From positions 41,113,807 through 41,177,806 of the forward strand of contig CM070873.1 of NCBI GenBank assembly GCA_036365515.1: 64,000 nt of DNA, written 5' to 3'. Below, in pieces: positions 28,385 through 39,936 of the stretch; position 1 is the first letter of the stretch, and each line of letters starts with the position of its first letter. The notes below the pieces were generated by a model that was not told the origin of the DNA, searched no databases, and was given only the letters and a program-made list of their open reading frames with translations. Source of the stretch: Torymus aiolomorphi (lineage: Eukaryota > Arthropoda > Insecta > Hymenoptera > Torymidae). The translations under genes were made by a program, and so were the position numbers.

Positions 28385-30312
28385 AGTCCCAGTACGAGAC
28401 ATATAAGGGAGTTACGTAGACGTCGAATAATTAGGAAAGATAATTATTAAAATAATTCTTAATCGCAAGTAGCAGGGAAAAGCAAGGTCCCCGCGTATAA
28501 GGGAGTTACGTAGATGAGTCAAATTAGGCTACAAAATTATTTAAATAATTATTAATTCTAAGTAGCGGGAGGGGGGCGTACGTGTGCCCAATTAGTCAAG
28601 AAAATTATTTAAATGATCCTAAAATCCAAATAGCCGGGGGAAGCGAGGTCCACGCGTATAATGAAGTTAGGTAGACGTGCAAAATTAGGCAAGATTATTA
28701 TTTAAATAATTCTTAATCGCAAGTAGCCTGGGGGAACAAGGTCCTCGGGTACAAGGGAGTTACGTACTCGTGCAAAACTAGGCACAATCATTATTAAAAA
28801 ATTCTCAAACCCAATTAACCGGGGAAGCAAGGTTTACGCATATAAGGAAGTTACCTAGACGTGCTAAATTAGAGAAGACAATTATTTAAATAGTTTTGAA
28901 ACCCAAGTTGATGGGGAAAGCAAGGTCCACGCTTATAAGAAAGTTATGTAGACATGCATAATTAGGAAAGACAATTATTTAAATATGTTGAATGTATAAC
29001 GCCATCCATTTTTATATTAAATAGTTGAGGACGATCTTTGGAGGCAAAATGAAATGATCTTATTTCTTTATGGCAACGTTTCGTTGGCTTATAGTACGCC
29101 AACCTCATTGAGTCGAGAATAACATCTGATCGACGTATGATATATACGTTTATAATTTCGACCTAATGAGGTTGGCGTACTAAGCCAACGGAACGTTGCC
29201 ATAAAGAAATAAGATCATTTCATTTTGCCTCCAAAGATCGTCCTCAACTATTTAAATTATTTAAATAGCTCTAAGACCTAAGTAGTCGGGGAGGCGAAGT
29301 CCACACGTACAAGGGAGTTACGTAGATGTGCCATATTTGACAAGACAATTATTTAAATAATTCCAAAATCCAAGTAGAGGGGAAAGCAAGGTCCGCGCGT
29401 ATAAGGAAGTTACGTAGACGTGCAAAACTAAGCAACATCATTATTGAAATTATTCTAATACACAAGTAACCGGGGAAGCAAAGGCACCGCGCAGAGCAAA
29501 GTTACGTAGATGGACCAAATTAGGCAAGGTCATAATTTAAATAATTCTAAAACCCAAGTAGCTGGGAAAGCTAGGTCCACGCGTATAAGGAAGTTACCTA
29601 GACGAGCTAAATTAGGGAAGACAATTATTTAAACAGTTCCAAAACCCGAGTTGCGGGGAGAGCAAGGTCCACGCGTATAAGGAAGTTACCTAGACTTGTA
29701 AAATTAGGCAAGATCATTACTTAAATAATTCTAAAACTCAAGAAACCGGTGGAAGCGAGGTCGTCCCGTATAAGGAAGTTACCTAGACGTACTAAATTAG
29801 CGAATACAATTATTTAAATAGTTCCAAAGCCAAGTTTCGGGGAAAACAAGGTCCACGCGTATAAGGGAGTTACGTAGATGTGCGTAATTAGGCAAGATTA
29901 TTATTTAAATAATTCTTAATCGCAAGTAGCCTGGTGAAAGAAGGTCCTCACGTATAAGGGTGTTACGTAGACGTGCAAAACTAAGCAACATCATTATTGA
30001 AATTATTCTAAAACACAAGTAACCGGGGATGCAAAGGCAACGCGCACAGCGGAGTTACATAGACGTACTAAATTAGGCAAGGTCATAATTTAGATAATTC
30101 AAAAACCCAAGTAGCCGGGAAAGCAAGGCCCAAGCGTATAAAGAAGTTACCTAGACGAGCTAAATTAGGGAAGACAATTATTTAAACAGTTCCAGAACCC
30201 AAGTTGGCGGGGAAAGCAAGGTCCGCGCATATAAGGGAGTTACGCAGACGTGCATAATTATAGGCAAAATAATTATTTAAATTATTCTAAAATCCAAGTT
30301 GCCGGGAGAGCA
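28385..30312. repeat. Satellite array, about 92-bp monomer, about 18 copies
   Basis: The landmark ATAAGGGAGTTACGTAGACG recurs at about 28403, 28497, 28658, 28751, 28842, 28935, 29309, 29401, 29493, 29585, 29677, 29770, 29861, 29954, 30046, 30138 and 30231. Spacing is 91-94 bp except at one shortened monomer and one insertion. Each monomer continues AAATTAGGCAAGAC, ATTATTTAAATAATTC, then AAGTAGCCGGGGAAGCAAGG. Variant types recur in order at 29401 and 29954 (553 bp apart, six monomers). A 235-bp foldback interrupts the array at 29019-29253. The right end is cut by the 30313 element. Confidence 0.92.
29019..29253. mobile_element. Foldback element inserted in the satellite, 235 bp
   Basis: Arms of about 90 bp (AAATAGTTGAGGACGATCTT onward, through TTTATGGCAACGTTTCGTTG) are nearly perfect complements of the right half, around a loop of about 55 bp. 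Satellite monomers lie on both sides, so it inserted into an existing array. The outermost bases resemble the satellite's own TTTAAATAGTT. Confidence 0.85.
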
Positions 30313-30912
30313 CCCGGTCAAAAATATCCAGTTGGGAAATCCAACTGGATTTTCCAAGAGGGAAATCCAGCTGGGGAAGAGTGGATTCCAGCTGGATTTT
30401 GGTGGATTTCCAGTCGGATTCCCAGTTGATGATATCAAATATTCCCACCCATTTTTAACTGGATTAAATGGAAATCCACTTATAATAAATGGGAATTCCT
30501 GGGCGAAGGCGGAAATCCATGTAAAAATCCAGTTAAATGTTGGTGGGAATCCACCTAACTTTCGCATTTCTATTAAATGGGAATCCACTCAAAATTCTAC
30601 TTAATAATAAATGGGAATCCCAGCGTGACGGCGGAAATCCATGTAAAAATCCAGTTTAATATAGATGGGAATCCATCTATCTTTCGATTTTCTATTCAAT
30701 GGAAATCCAGTTAATAATGTATAGGAATCCTGTTATATCTAGGTGGGAATCCACTTAAATATCCAGTTAAAAATGGGTGGGAATATTTGGTATCATCAAC
30801 TGGGAATCCGACGGGAAATCCACCAAAATCCAGCTGGAATCCACTCTTCCCCAGCTGGATTTCCCTCTTGGAAAATCCAGTTGGATTTCCCAACTGGATA
30901 TTTTTGACCGGG
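30313..30912. mobile_element. Word-filled foldback element, ATCCAGTTGGG type, 600 bp
   Basis: The termini CCCGGTCAAAAATATCCAG and complement extend as near-perfect inverted arms of about 150 bp. The central 300 bp consists almost wholly of AAATCCAGTT/AACTGGATTT and TGGGAATCCA words with degenerate spacing. It is inserted at the right edge of the satellite. Open frames in both strands (for example 30277-30588 and 30787-31209) arise from the word array and are not genes. Confidence 0.85.
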
Positions 30913-31000
30913 CTGCGCGCACTGTCGCGCGCCAACCCCCGCTGTATAAAAACTTTGTTTTTACATATGAGGCACGACGGCTACTATTCAGGAGAACTTT

Positions 31001-31703
31001 ATAGGGTAAATGTGGGTACTACCGCGGACGCTGCAATTACCGCGGATCGACGAAAAACGCTCTGCAACTTCATTTTTCATAGTATAATTCGGCATTTAAT
31101 ATTTATTCGATCATACAAAATATTAATTAATATAATAAATCGTCTTAAAAAGAGAATAAAGCATGATTTGTATGAATATACTACATTATTGTCTGGCCAT
31201 CCGCGGTAATATCGTCATTTGTATACAAATACGATTGCTGGTATTACTGCGGCATTGGTCCAACGTAACCTCAAAGCAGTGAAATCAAGAAGTCTACAAT
31301 ATATATGAAAACATTTGCCAACTGCTACGTTCTAAATGAAATATGATGTAAAAATATACAGATATGTTCATTTTTTCGGTTGTAAAATTATAAATAATAT
31401 AACAAGCTCAAGGTAAAATTCCGCAGTAATACCCCCGCGGTAATCCATCATACACACGGTAAAACCCCCGCGGTAATTCAATCATACCCGCAGTAATATC
31501 AGCCTCGGATCTATTTTTTAGATTACATTTATTAATTAACTATATGTTTTTTATCATATGATAAGAGTCATTTTTGCATTTCTGGTAAGTTAAAGAAGAG
31601 TTAAAAAAAGAATTCAACTTAAATCATCGAGGCAAAGCTTTTAATTCGTGTACTATAAGACGCCCATGCTGAAAAACCGCGGTAATACCCACTTTTACCC
31701 TAT
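31001..31703. mobile_element. Word-filled foldback element, ACCGCGGTAATACC type, 703 bp
   Basis: The left end ATAGGGTAAATGTGGGTA then CTACCGCGG is matched by the complement at 31678-31703 (one or two changes). The interior carries scattered CCGCGGTAAT/ATTACCGCGG words on both strands (31022-31048, 31200, 31421-31497) in otherwise AT-rich DNA. No coding capacity. Confidence 0.75.
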
Positions 31704-31806
31704 CTTCGACATTGCAAAAACTGTTACATCTCAAATACTAATTATACTATATTTTGACAAAAACTGTAACTCATTCATGAAAAATTATTTATTTTCTATA
31801 ATGGCC

Positions 31807-32072
31807 AAAAATTGACTATTTTAATTGTATTTAAGCGTTTTTAATCGTTCTTTCAGGTTTAACTTACCAGAAATTGTTTTACGCAAAAATGTTCAAATTA
31901 AATCCTATTAAATGATAAGCGAAAATCGACTATTTCAGATGTATTTAGGCGTTAAAAATCGTTTTTATAAGTTTAGTTTGTCAGGAACTGATTGTGCATG
32001 GAAATGTTAAGGTTGTAGTGGCCGTAAGCTCCCTGCATGGAAATGTTAAGGTTGTATTGGCCGTAAGCTCCC
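31807..32072. repeat. Diverged 115-bp direct repeat plus 39-bp perfect tandem duplication
   Basis: A segment starting AAAATTGACTATTTTAATTG at 31807 recurs in diverged form at 31922. At 31995-32033 and 32034-32072, a 39-bp unit (TGCATGGAAATGTTAAGGTT onward) is present twice with one difference. Confidence 0.75.
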
Positions 32073-32740
32073 TGCCAAAAGTTAGTTTTTCATGTTAAAA
32101 CTGCGATAAATAATTATGTAAAGCAATTGATCAATTTTTAGTTCTCGCAATTGGAATATATTATAAGCTTTAAAAATCAATTTAAAAATCATTAAATCGT
32201 CAAAATGTACTAATTTCAACGTAATGACGATTTTTAAAAAAGTAGTGCCATGTTTACAATTTTGCTTTGATTTTGATTTTTAACGAAGATAGACGTGAGT
32301 AGAAGCAGAAACGCAACTGCGCTGCTGCGCAAAGGCAAAGCCGGCAAAGCCCATAGGAAAAGGCACCCCAGGGCATGTATCTTGTATGGCCAATGGCGGC
32401 ATGGCGCTAAACTATAAATTAGAGAATACATACCCAGAGAACGTGGCCTGAAGCAGATACCTCTATAAAAAAAAAATAAAAAAAATAAAAAAAAGAATTA
32501 TACATACATACCTATACCTTACATTAATTTAATTACTAGACAATAATTTATTAATCGCCATAAGACTTCATTTTAGGCATAAGGTTACAAAATAATTAAA
32601 AACTATTCCAAATAAAATTCAATTTTCGTTTACTGTTTGTCTACTTATGCAAATACGGTAATAAAGATTAGAAAGCACAAAAAAGTTACTTATATTTGTA
32701 TTTTGATAGTAAAAAATGATTTTATGTAAAACTACAAATT
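32073..32740. other. Non-coding 3' flank of the SMYD4-like pseudogene
   Basis: AT-rich, with an (A/AT)-rich stretch at 32466-32495. A 65-codon minus-strand frame at 32234-32431 has no recognisable feature. Confidence 0.5.
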
Positions 32741-35651
32741 TTAGCATCTTGCTGGTACATATATATCATTCGCGCTATAAAGCTTTTCGAATGCTACATT
32801 TAAAAGACCCACAAATAAACTTGATATATATGTTGGTTCTCCACATATACTAAGAACTTCTGCAACATCTTTGGTTAAATTATAAAAAGTTTCATAATCT
32901 GGTTTCCAATTTGGATCGAAAATGAGGGATTGTAATGAAGTATATTTTGGTAACAATTTTGTGGACAATAGTTGCTCAGCTTTGCTTGGTGGAAACTAGA
33001 TAGAACAAAATAAAAATAAAAATACAATAAAATATATTGTATATTATTGTAATTTTGTAAATCTTACTAATAGTTTCTGAACATCTATTGTAGGCCAATC
33101 TTCCGTACAAGCTTGACATGTACATTTCGGATAAAGCCCTTCCATTCTCTGTAGCCTATATTCTTTATTAGATTCATAATACCTACCAAAACGGGAAATA
33201 CAGATCTAAAACATTTCATTTAAAAATTAGGTTTGGAAGTATTAATTGAGAAATAACATTTAAATTCATTACTGTATTTACTTGATCATTTTTTTTAATT
33301 GGATATAGAGAATATAAAGTGAATTCTCCTTGGGCTGAAAGCATTGTTTTTGCATTTGGACTACAATCCTGTTTTATAATAGATGCAAATGGCACAATAC
33401 ATGTACCCCTAATACAACAATTTGTTGCCATACATATTTTATGAATTAAGCCCTTCCTACATTTATCACTAAACATCATATTTATCTACAAAAGAAAAAC
33501 AAAATTTAATATATTTTATAACTATAAATCTATTAAATTTTTCAATTAAAATAAAATTAATAATGATTTACTATTCCAGAATTGATAGAACTGATCATTA
33601 TAAGTTTAAGCAAAAGAGTGCCAACAAATATAACATCTTCATCTTTAGCTAAATCCTTTCCTTGCATTAATTTTAAATTTCTTCCAAAAAGATCAGAAGC
33701 TTAAATAATGAATGCCAAGAAGACACAGCAATGTGTTATATGTTGTATAGCATTGATGAGCTCAAATTTACAAGGCAGGCTGTACATGCTAGCAAAATTA
33801 ATATTTTTTCCATCTTCATAATAACTCTTAGGAGTTTTATCTGAAATTAAAATGTAATTTCATAATGGTTATTAAAACTACTTTAACTGAATCCATGTTT
33901 ATTAAAATTTACTAATGGGTTCATTTATTGGTTCACTTTTTCGCACGAGAAGTGATATAGCTGCGCCTGAATCGCCGGCGACGAGTATGCAAGCTATCAC
34001 TAGACGCTCAAAATGCTTGATTTTCCATTCACCTTTCTATGCAGGAAAAGAGCACACACACGGGTTCACGCACATATTGAAAAAAGATATTTTCTTGACA
34101 TGCGCTAAATCAAGCTTTGTACACGTCGTGTCAAAAAATACGGTTCGATTCACAAACGAGAAGGTGATTTGAACCTCGTGTGAGCTTTTCACCCTCGCTT
34201 CGCTCCGGCGCCAACGTCCACACGAGGATGAACTCACTTTCAAATTTAATTCATACAAATAAGACTTTATTTTAATTCTATCTTATTAGTCTGTAAAACT
34301 GCTAACTTACCTATAAGTACATCAATTTTTTTAAGTTCCTCTTTTAATTTTGTTATACTCCCTGCTTCATTCGTACCCATTAGAAAAGCTTTAATACTCG
34401 TGTTAACATAAACGTACATACTACGATTAAAATAAAAATGTGGCATTATCATGCACTCAAAGTAGTGATATTTTGTCCATGCCTCTGTCTTGCATTTTTC
34501 AGAACAATACATACTTATACAACAATAATCACAAGAAATACTAGCCCAAGTAAATAATAAGCACTGGCTACAATAAATGTAGAATTTATTAGGGTTTACA
34601 TTATTAACGTATGGTTTCATAGACATGATCTAGAAAATAATAAAATTTTTTTATATTCTTGTAAAATATGAGTACAAATAATGTAAAAAGTTAAATTACC
34701 ACTTCTCCTGGCTCAATGTCACAAGTTGCTATAAAATGTGTATCATATTTCTTATTATATTTAAGAGTAGCAGCACTAATTGAAAGAGGGAATGACATTT
34801 TCGTTTCTTTTTTAACCTCTGGCAGATTTTGAACTAAATCATTTCTAGCCTTCTTTACTAATTGTGACACCTTTTCATCCTTTAACATCCATTGTATCTA
34901 AACATGTTTTAATACTTTGCCATGTTACTTTTTTAAATTCATTTTCTCCTAGAACCTTCAAGCATGTCATTTTACGGCAAAGTAATTTTATCCTCAAAAC
35001 ATCTGATTTTGTAATATCTAAAGCTCTATCAATATCCTGAATGCAGTCTTCATATTTTGTGAAATGTAGCAAAATATAGGATCTATTGCCATAAGCAACT
35101 GCAAGCTCTTCTGAGTTTAAAGGAGCGAAAGCTATGCTTTTGGTATACATGGTCCAGATTTCTTCATGAACTTCAGCATTATGGTTACTTCTCCTTAACA
35201 ATTTGTTACCTATCTCTGTAACTTCCATTGATTTTATTGGATCTTTCATGGATTTATATAGGTGGAAAAGATAATTATTTTTAAAATAATCAAGAAAAGT
35301 TTGAAAACGACCACTGCTTAATTCCTCAATGAGTAAATTCTTCATAGTTATAGTATCAAAAGTGATACATTCTTGATTATTGAATCTTCTCAAAAATATT
35401 TCATGTTCTTTGCGGAGATCATGACAGAGTAAAAATATTTCATCCCTGTCTAAATTTGAACACTGGTGGAAAAAAGTTTCAAATAATTTAACATTTTCGG
35501 TTATTGCAAGTGCTTCAAAAGGTTAATAATGAAACCCCATAAACAATTCTTACAAGTATACTACGCTACTTATCTATATTTCTTTTAAAATTTAATTAAA
35601 AAGGAAAAAAATACTTACACCAGACCCAAAAAATTCACGATACGGAAACAT
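32741..35651 (-). pseudogene. SMYD4-like (TPR-MYND-SET) paralog, probable pseudogene
   Basis: Inferred exons, minus strand: 35621-35651 (ATG 35649-35651), 34700-35512, 34311-34629, 33572-33840, 33282-33485, 33068-33205 and 32741-32995. The N-terminal part carries TPR-like helices (EELAVAYGNRSYILLHFTKY, then EDCIQDIDRALD). Exon three holds a MYND zinc finger (CSQC, CDYC, MYCSEKC, H..C). Later exons give the SET end (FTLYSLYPIKK) and a post-SET CTCQAC. Three defects: a one-base frameshift near 34875-34888 inside exon two; an in-frame TAA at 33701-33703 with matching frame on both sides; and KQDCSPN where the SET family has NHSC. It parallels the intact copy at 37486-39936 exon by exon. Sequence error cannot be excluded for the frameshift. 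Confidence 0.75.
33841..34310. other. Intron of the SMYD4-like pseudogene with CpG-rich insert
   Basis: 470-bp intron, larger than its neighbours. The 33940-34240 part is CpG-rich, unlike the rest of the gene, and contains CCTCGTGTGAGC and a near-complement at 34218-34226. It may be a small insertion. Confidence 0.4.
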
Positions 35652-35695
35652 TGTTATGATCACTTTATCAATTTATTCGATCATTCGATTGAGTT

Positions 35696-36410
35696 CCCTA
35701 GTGAAAAAAATTTAATGCTCATAACAGTTGATATCTGCAGCTATCAGAAAAAAAACTGAAGAAAATGGAAGAAAACAGAAATTAACTGCAGAAAAATGTC
35801 GGAATTGAGACAAAGACAACAGTAATCTTCAGTTTTTATCAGTTTTCTTCAGTTTGTATCAGTTTTCAACAGTTATCTACAGTTATTTGCAATTATAAAC
35901 AGTTTTCTTCAGTTATCAACAGTTATGTTCTGTTTTCGGAAAAGTAAGCGACTTTAAGAAGTGAAGAAATCAGTAAAAAAACTGAAAATAACAATTTTAT
36001 TCTGAATAAAACTGAAGACAACAGTTATACACGGATGAAAACTGTTTATAAATGTAATAAAAATATTGGAAAATTTTGCTATATACAACTTAATTCGATA
36101 CTTGAACATAACAGTTAATAATTGAAGAAAACTGATAATAACTATTAATAAACGAAGAAAACAGTTTTAAACTGTTTAAAAGTAAAGAAAATTTTGAAGA
36201 AAAGTGAAGAAAAATGAACAAAACAATTTTTTTTTAATTTTTTTGCGATTGGAAATTGAACATAACAGTTAATAACTGAAAATAACTGATGAAAACTACA
36301 GATAGCTGTTGTCTTTGTCTCAATTCCGACCTTTTTCTGAAGTTATCTGCAGTGAATAACTGTTTTCTTCAGTTTTATTCAATTGTCTTCACTATTTTTT
36401 TTTGCTAGGG
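35696..36410. mobile_element. Word-filled foldback element, AACTGAAGAAAACAG type, 715 bp
   Basis: Begins CCCTAGTGAAAAAAATTTAA and ends with the near complement (ATAGTGAAG in complement, then CTAGGG). Subterminal arms are long, including a 26-bp stretch at 35797-35822 (GTCGGAATTGAGACAAAGAC) complementary to 36305-36330. The interior is nearly all AACTGAAGAAAACAG and AACAGTTATCAACAG variants in both orientations. It shares termini with the 60081-60798 element. It lies 45 bp upstream of the pseudogene's start codon. Confidence 0.85.
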
Positions 36411-37485
36411 TTACTATTACTATCGCAGAGTGATATATGTGTTGCCGAAGTACATAGAACGAGCTGGAATGAAACAAAGACGATAACAAAGAGCGAAGCT
36501 GCGAAGTGTCCCGAACAAATGCAACGCGACGACAAAGAACAGTGATTGCTCTCATGGTATCCCCCACCACGACGTGTCAACGGTTCGGGGGTGGGGTTGC
36601 CTCAGTGTAGGCAATATCGGGAACAAAAAACACTTTCTACGTTTGCAAATTTACTTATGTTGAAAATAAATTGCTGTTTTACTCCGAATAATTTAGAAGA
36701 ATGTAATTGTCAATCAATCAAATTTCAATCTTTATAATAATTTATAGCGATTGCGTAATCCTTCGAGCATATACTTATGGAGTAAGCATGTCTCCGGTGT
36801 GCGAGAGAGAAACAGTTTTATGACATGATATCTCTCTCGAAGGCGTGTTGTGCGAGTCTCTCTCTCTCGCACACCGGAGACACGATTCCGCATGAGATGC
36901 TTACTCCATAAGTATATACGCTCGAAGGCATGATCGGTGTATATAGGGACAAATAGAAATTACTAGCAATGATCTACTTATCGCAAGCTTTACCCAATTA
37001 CCGATATTCAGTGATTTTTAACATATTTATGTTTAATATACATATTTTCTCTAATATATTCAAGCAAAGGCACATTCTTTGAAGTGAACAGATTGTCCGT
37101 GTACTTCAATAATTTTGAAAAATCAAATACAGAAATCTGTAATTGAGTAAGGGTTTCCTTTAAGTCGATATCATCAAGGAATGCCGGCGCGCTCCGACGG
37201 CATATAATAATGAATTAAAGTTATATGTATTTGATTAATAATTGAGCTGAATTGAAATTAAAATTCGAAGTTGGGGAGTAAAAAATTATGAAAAAAGAAC
37301 TTCAAATAATAATATTTTTAAACCTATTTACATTTTATAACGATCATCATAACTTCTTTAAAACGTATAGTGAATATTATTTCTCTTGTGAATGCAAAAA
37401 TTAAGATAGCAATAGCATGCAATATTTATAAGTTTTTGTAAATTGAAAAAAAATAATTGACTCATTTTTGTGTGCAAAAAAAAAA
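36411..37485. other. Non-coding spacer between the two SMYD4-like copies
   Basis: Apart from the foldback at 36760-36928, nothing could be supported. 36411-36630 is more GC-rich than its surroundings. Confidence 0.5.
36760..36928. mobile_element. Foldback element, 169 bp
   Basis: CCTTCGAGCATATACTTATG followed by GAGTAAGCAT and CTCCGGTGTGCGAGAGAGA is matched by its complement on the right, which carries about 16 extra bases (CATGCGGAATCGTG region). The loop contains TATCTCTCTCGAAGG. Confidence 0.8.
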
Positions 37486-39936
37486 TTAGATTGCACTGCT
37501 TTTACACGATTTCGATATATGTAATCTTACACCATACTGTTTCTCAATCAAACAACATAAAGTTGAAACCAAACTAAAAATAAAAAATGACGGATGTGAA
37601 CTGCAAGTTAATAATTTTTCTATATCCATCACAAGTTCCTGAATAGTTTCTTCATCATATTGACAAGATTTTCTTTTAATATTGCGAATGAGTTTTTCAT
37701 ACTTCGTTAAATACATCTGACCAATAATAAATTGTCTTGATTTGTAGTCTACCTGTAATATGTTATATACATATAAATAAAGCTAATAAACAAATAATAT
37801 AAAATAATACTTCAATTCAATTTATGAAGTTTCCACTCACATTTGATAAATAATACATCACATCTTTCATAATTGGCCAATCTTTTCTACATGGTATACA
37901 ATCACAGTCAAATTCAAACAGATCATGCAACACCCTATGTCTTGCAGATTTATTTAATTTAGCATAATGGCAATAATAAGAAGAAAATATCTATAAAAAA
38001 TATTATCTTTCAATCCAAAAAATTTAATATATATGTATATATACACATAAACTTGAATTGCATAGGTATATACAGTACTTGTGATCCCTTTTTTATTGGA
38101 TAGAGAGCAAAGTAAACTACTTTCCCATCATTAGTATAACATTTGCCTACATTATTGTTGCAACTATGATTAATTAAGCTACCAAAAGGAGAGAAGCTCA
38201 TTCCTCTTGAACAACAGCGTTTAAGAGAACAAACTATAGAGTCACGCTTATTTTTACATCCAAAATATGAATTAAGAACCTGTAAAAGAAAATTACTTGT
38301 GACAAAAAATATTTAAACATAATTTAATGTTTCATTGAATGACTTGTTTAAAAATAAAAGTTTTAAATCTAAAATATTAGATAAATGTGCTCTTATTTCA
38401 ATATACTTACACTGAAAGCATTTAAGAGAAAAATTTCTTGAAGTCTAATAAATAAAGTTCCAACAAAAACAACATTTTTGTTTTTTATTAAGTTATTTCC
38501 GTTATTCCAGTTAAAATCTTCTCCCAAAATATTGGATTTTTCACCTAAATGTCTTAAAACATTCAAAGTATTAATGTTTGTAATGAAATCTTCAAATTCC
38601 TTTTTGGAATACCTTAAACTGTACAAACTTTTAAAACTATCTCTCAAGAATTTACCATCTGAAAAACCTTTAGTTCGTTTATCTGAAATTGTTTAAAATA
38701 ATCTCAATACCTTACATATTTTTGATTTCATTATTTATAATTTGAAACCAGTCAATGCTAATTGAAATCATCAATATATACTGATTTAATACTTTGCAAT
38801 TTATGGCAAGATAGCAAAGTAAAATTAATGTAACATTGTTTGTATTTACTGGCATTATTATTATAAGAAAAACGTTTTCTTACCAGGGCATTTATCAATA
38901 TTATTTACCATAATTTTCAGTTTCTCAACACTACCAGCTTCTCTAATTCCCATAATAAGCGATTTTGTGCTCAATTGCATATAAAAGCTTTCAAAACATG
39001 AGAAATTCAAATCTAATAGGCATTCAACATCATGATATTGTTTCCATGCTTCTTCTTTGCATTTTTCGTTGCAAAACATGTTATAAGAACATTGATCACA
39101 TGGAATAGTTGACCATGAAATAGCTAAACAATGACTGCAATAAGCATATGGTTTTTTGCTATTCACACTGGCTACATAAAATTTTTCCACTAACACAAGC
39201 TCTCCAGGCTTCAAGTCACGAGTTGCAATTAAGTGTCTACCATATTTTTCAGTGTAGTATACTTCTACAGCATCATTAATACATTCAACTTCTTTACCTT
39301 TACATTCTTTTTTCTCATTTTTGCAGCAAACATTATTTGTCATCCCTTTTTCAGTTTTTCTTATTAGTTCTATAAGGTTCTTTGTACTTGCTGCAGTGTC
39401 TTTGATCTTATTCAACCAATATTTGGCCTTTACCAATGAATTTCTATGTTTTCCTGAAACACAGGATGACAGTAATCTTTAATTTTAGTTCTTAGAAATA
39501 TGAATTTATTTTAGTAGCTACCAATACCATTTTTTAGTAGAACTGAACACTTAGCCTTGCGACAAAGCAGTTTTACTTTCAAACAATCGAAAGATGTGAT
39601 TTTCAATGCTCTATCAATATCCCGCAAGCAGTCGTCATATTTTCTCAGATGCATCAGAAGTGCTGACCTGTTTGCATATCCAGCTGCAAGCTCTTCGGAC
39701 TTACTGACTGCCAAAGCTATGCTAGCTGTGTATAACATCCAGATTTTTTCATGTATCTCCAATGTATGATTCTTCTTTACAAACAAACGATTTCCCTCGC
39801 TTCTAAATTTAATAGAACTTTTTGAACACTTGCAAAAGTTCTTGTCGGATAAGTAATCTTTATAGTCGTTTTCAAACCACCCTTGCTCTTTCATTTCATG
39901 TAAGAATGCAAGAAACATTTTTTTCTCGCGCTCCAT
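37486..39936 (-). CDS. Smyd4: SET and MYND domain protein, SMYD4-like
   Basis: Predicted protein lysine methyltransferase-like protein of the SMYD4/SmydA group, about 620 residues. Exons, minus strand: 39522-39936 (ATG), 38884-39453, 38411-38682, 38079-38279, 37841-37990 and 37486-37752 (stop 37486-37488). All junctions are GT-AG with matching phases. Order: N-terminal TPR-like repeats (FRSEGNRLFVKK, ELAAGYANRSALLMHLRKYD), S-sequence of the SET fold (YGRHLIATRDLKPGELVLVE), MYND zinc finger (CSHC, CDQC, MFCNEKC, H..C), insert, SET core with intact LINHSC and ALYPIKKGSQ, post-SET CDCIPC, then a C-terminal helical region. The substrate is unknown. The intact NHSC motif supports S-adenosylmethionine binding. 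It is the functional member of a tandem pair with 32741-35651. Confidence 0.88.

Noticed and set aside
28385..30312. Regular repeats as a possible CRISPR array
   Set aside because: The whole 92-bp unit repeats, with no unique spacers between short repeats, and the context is eukaryotic; it is a satellite.
30277..31209. 101-140 codon frames rich in Gly-Asn-Pro
   Set aside because: They translate the ATCCAGTTGGG word array on both strands and carry no independent signal.
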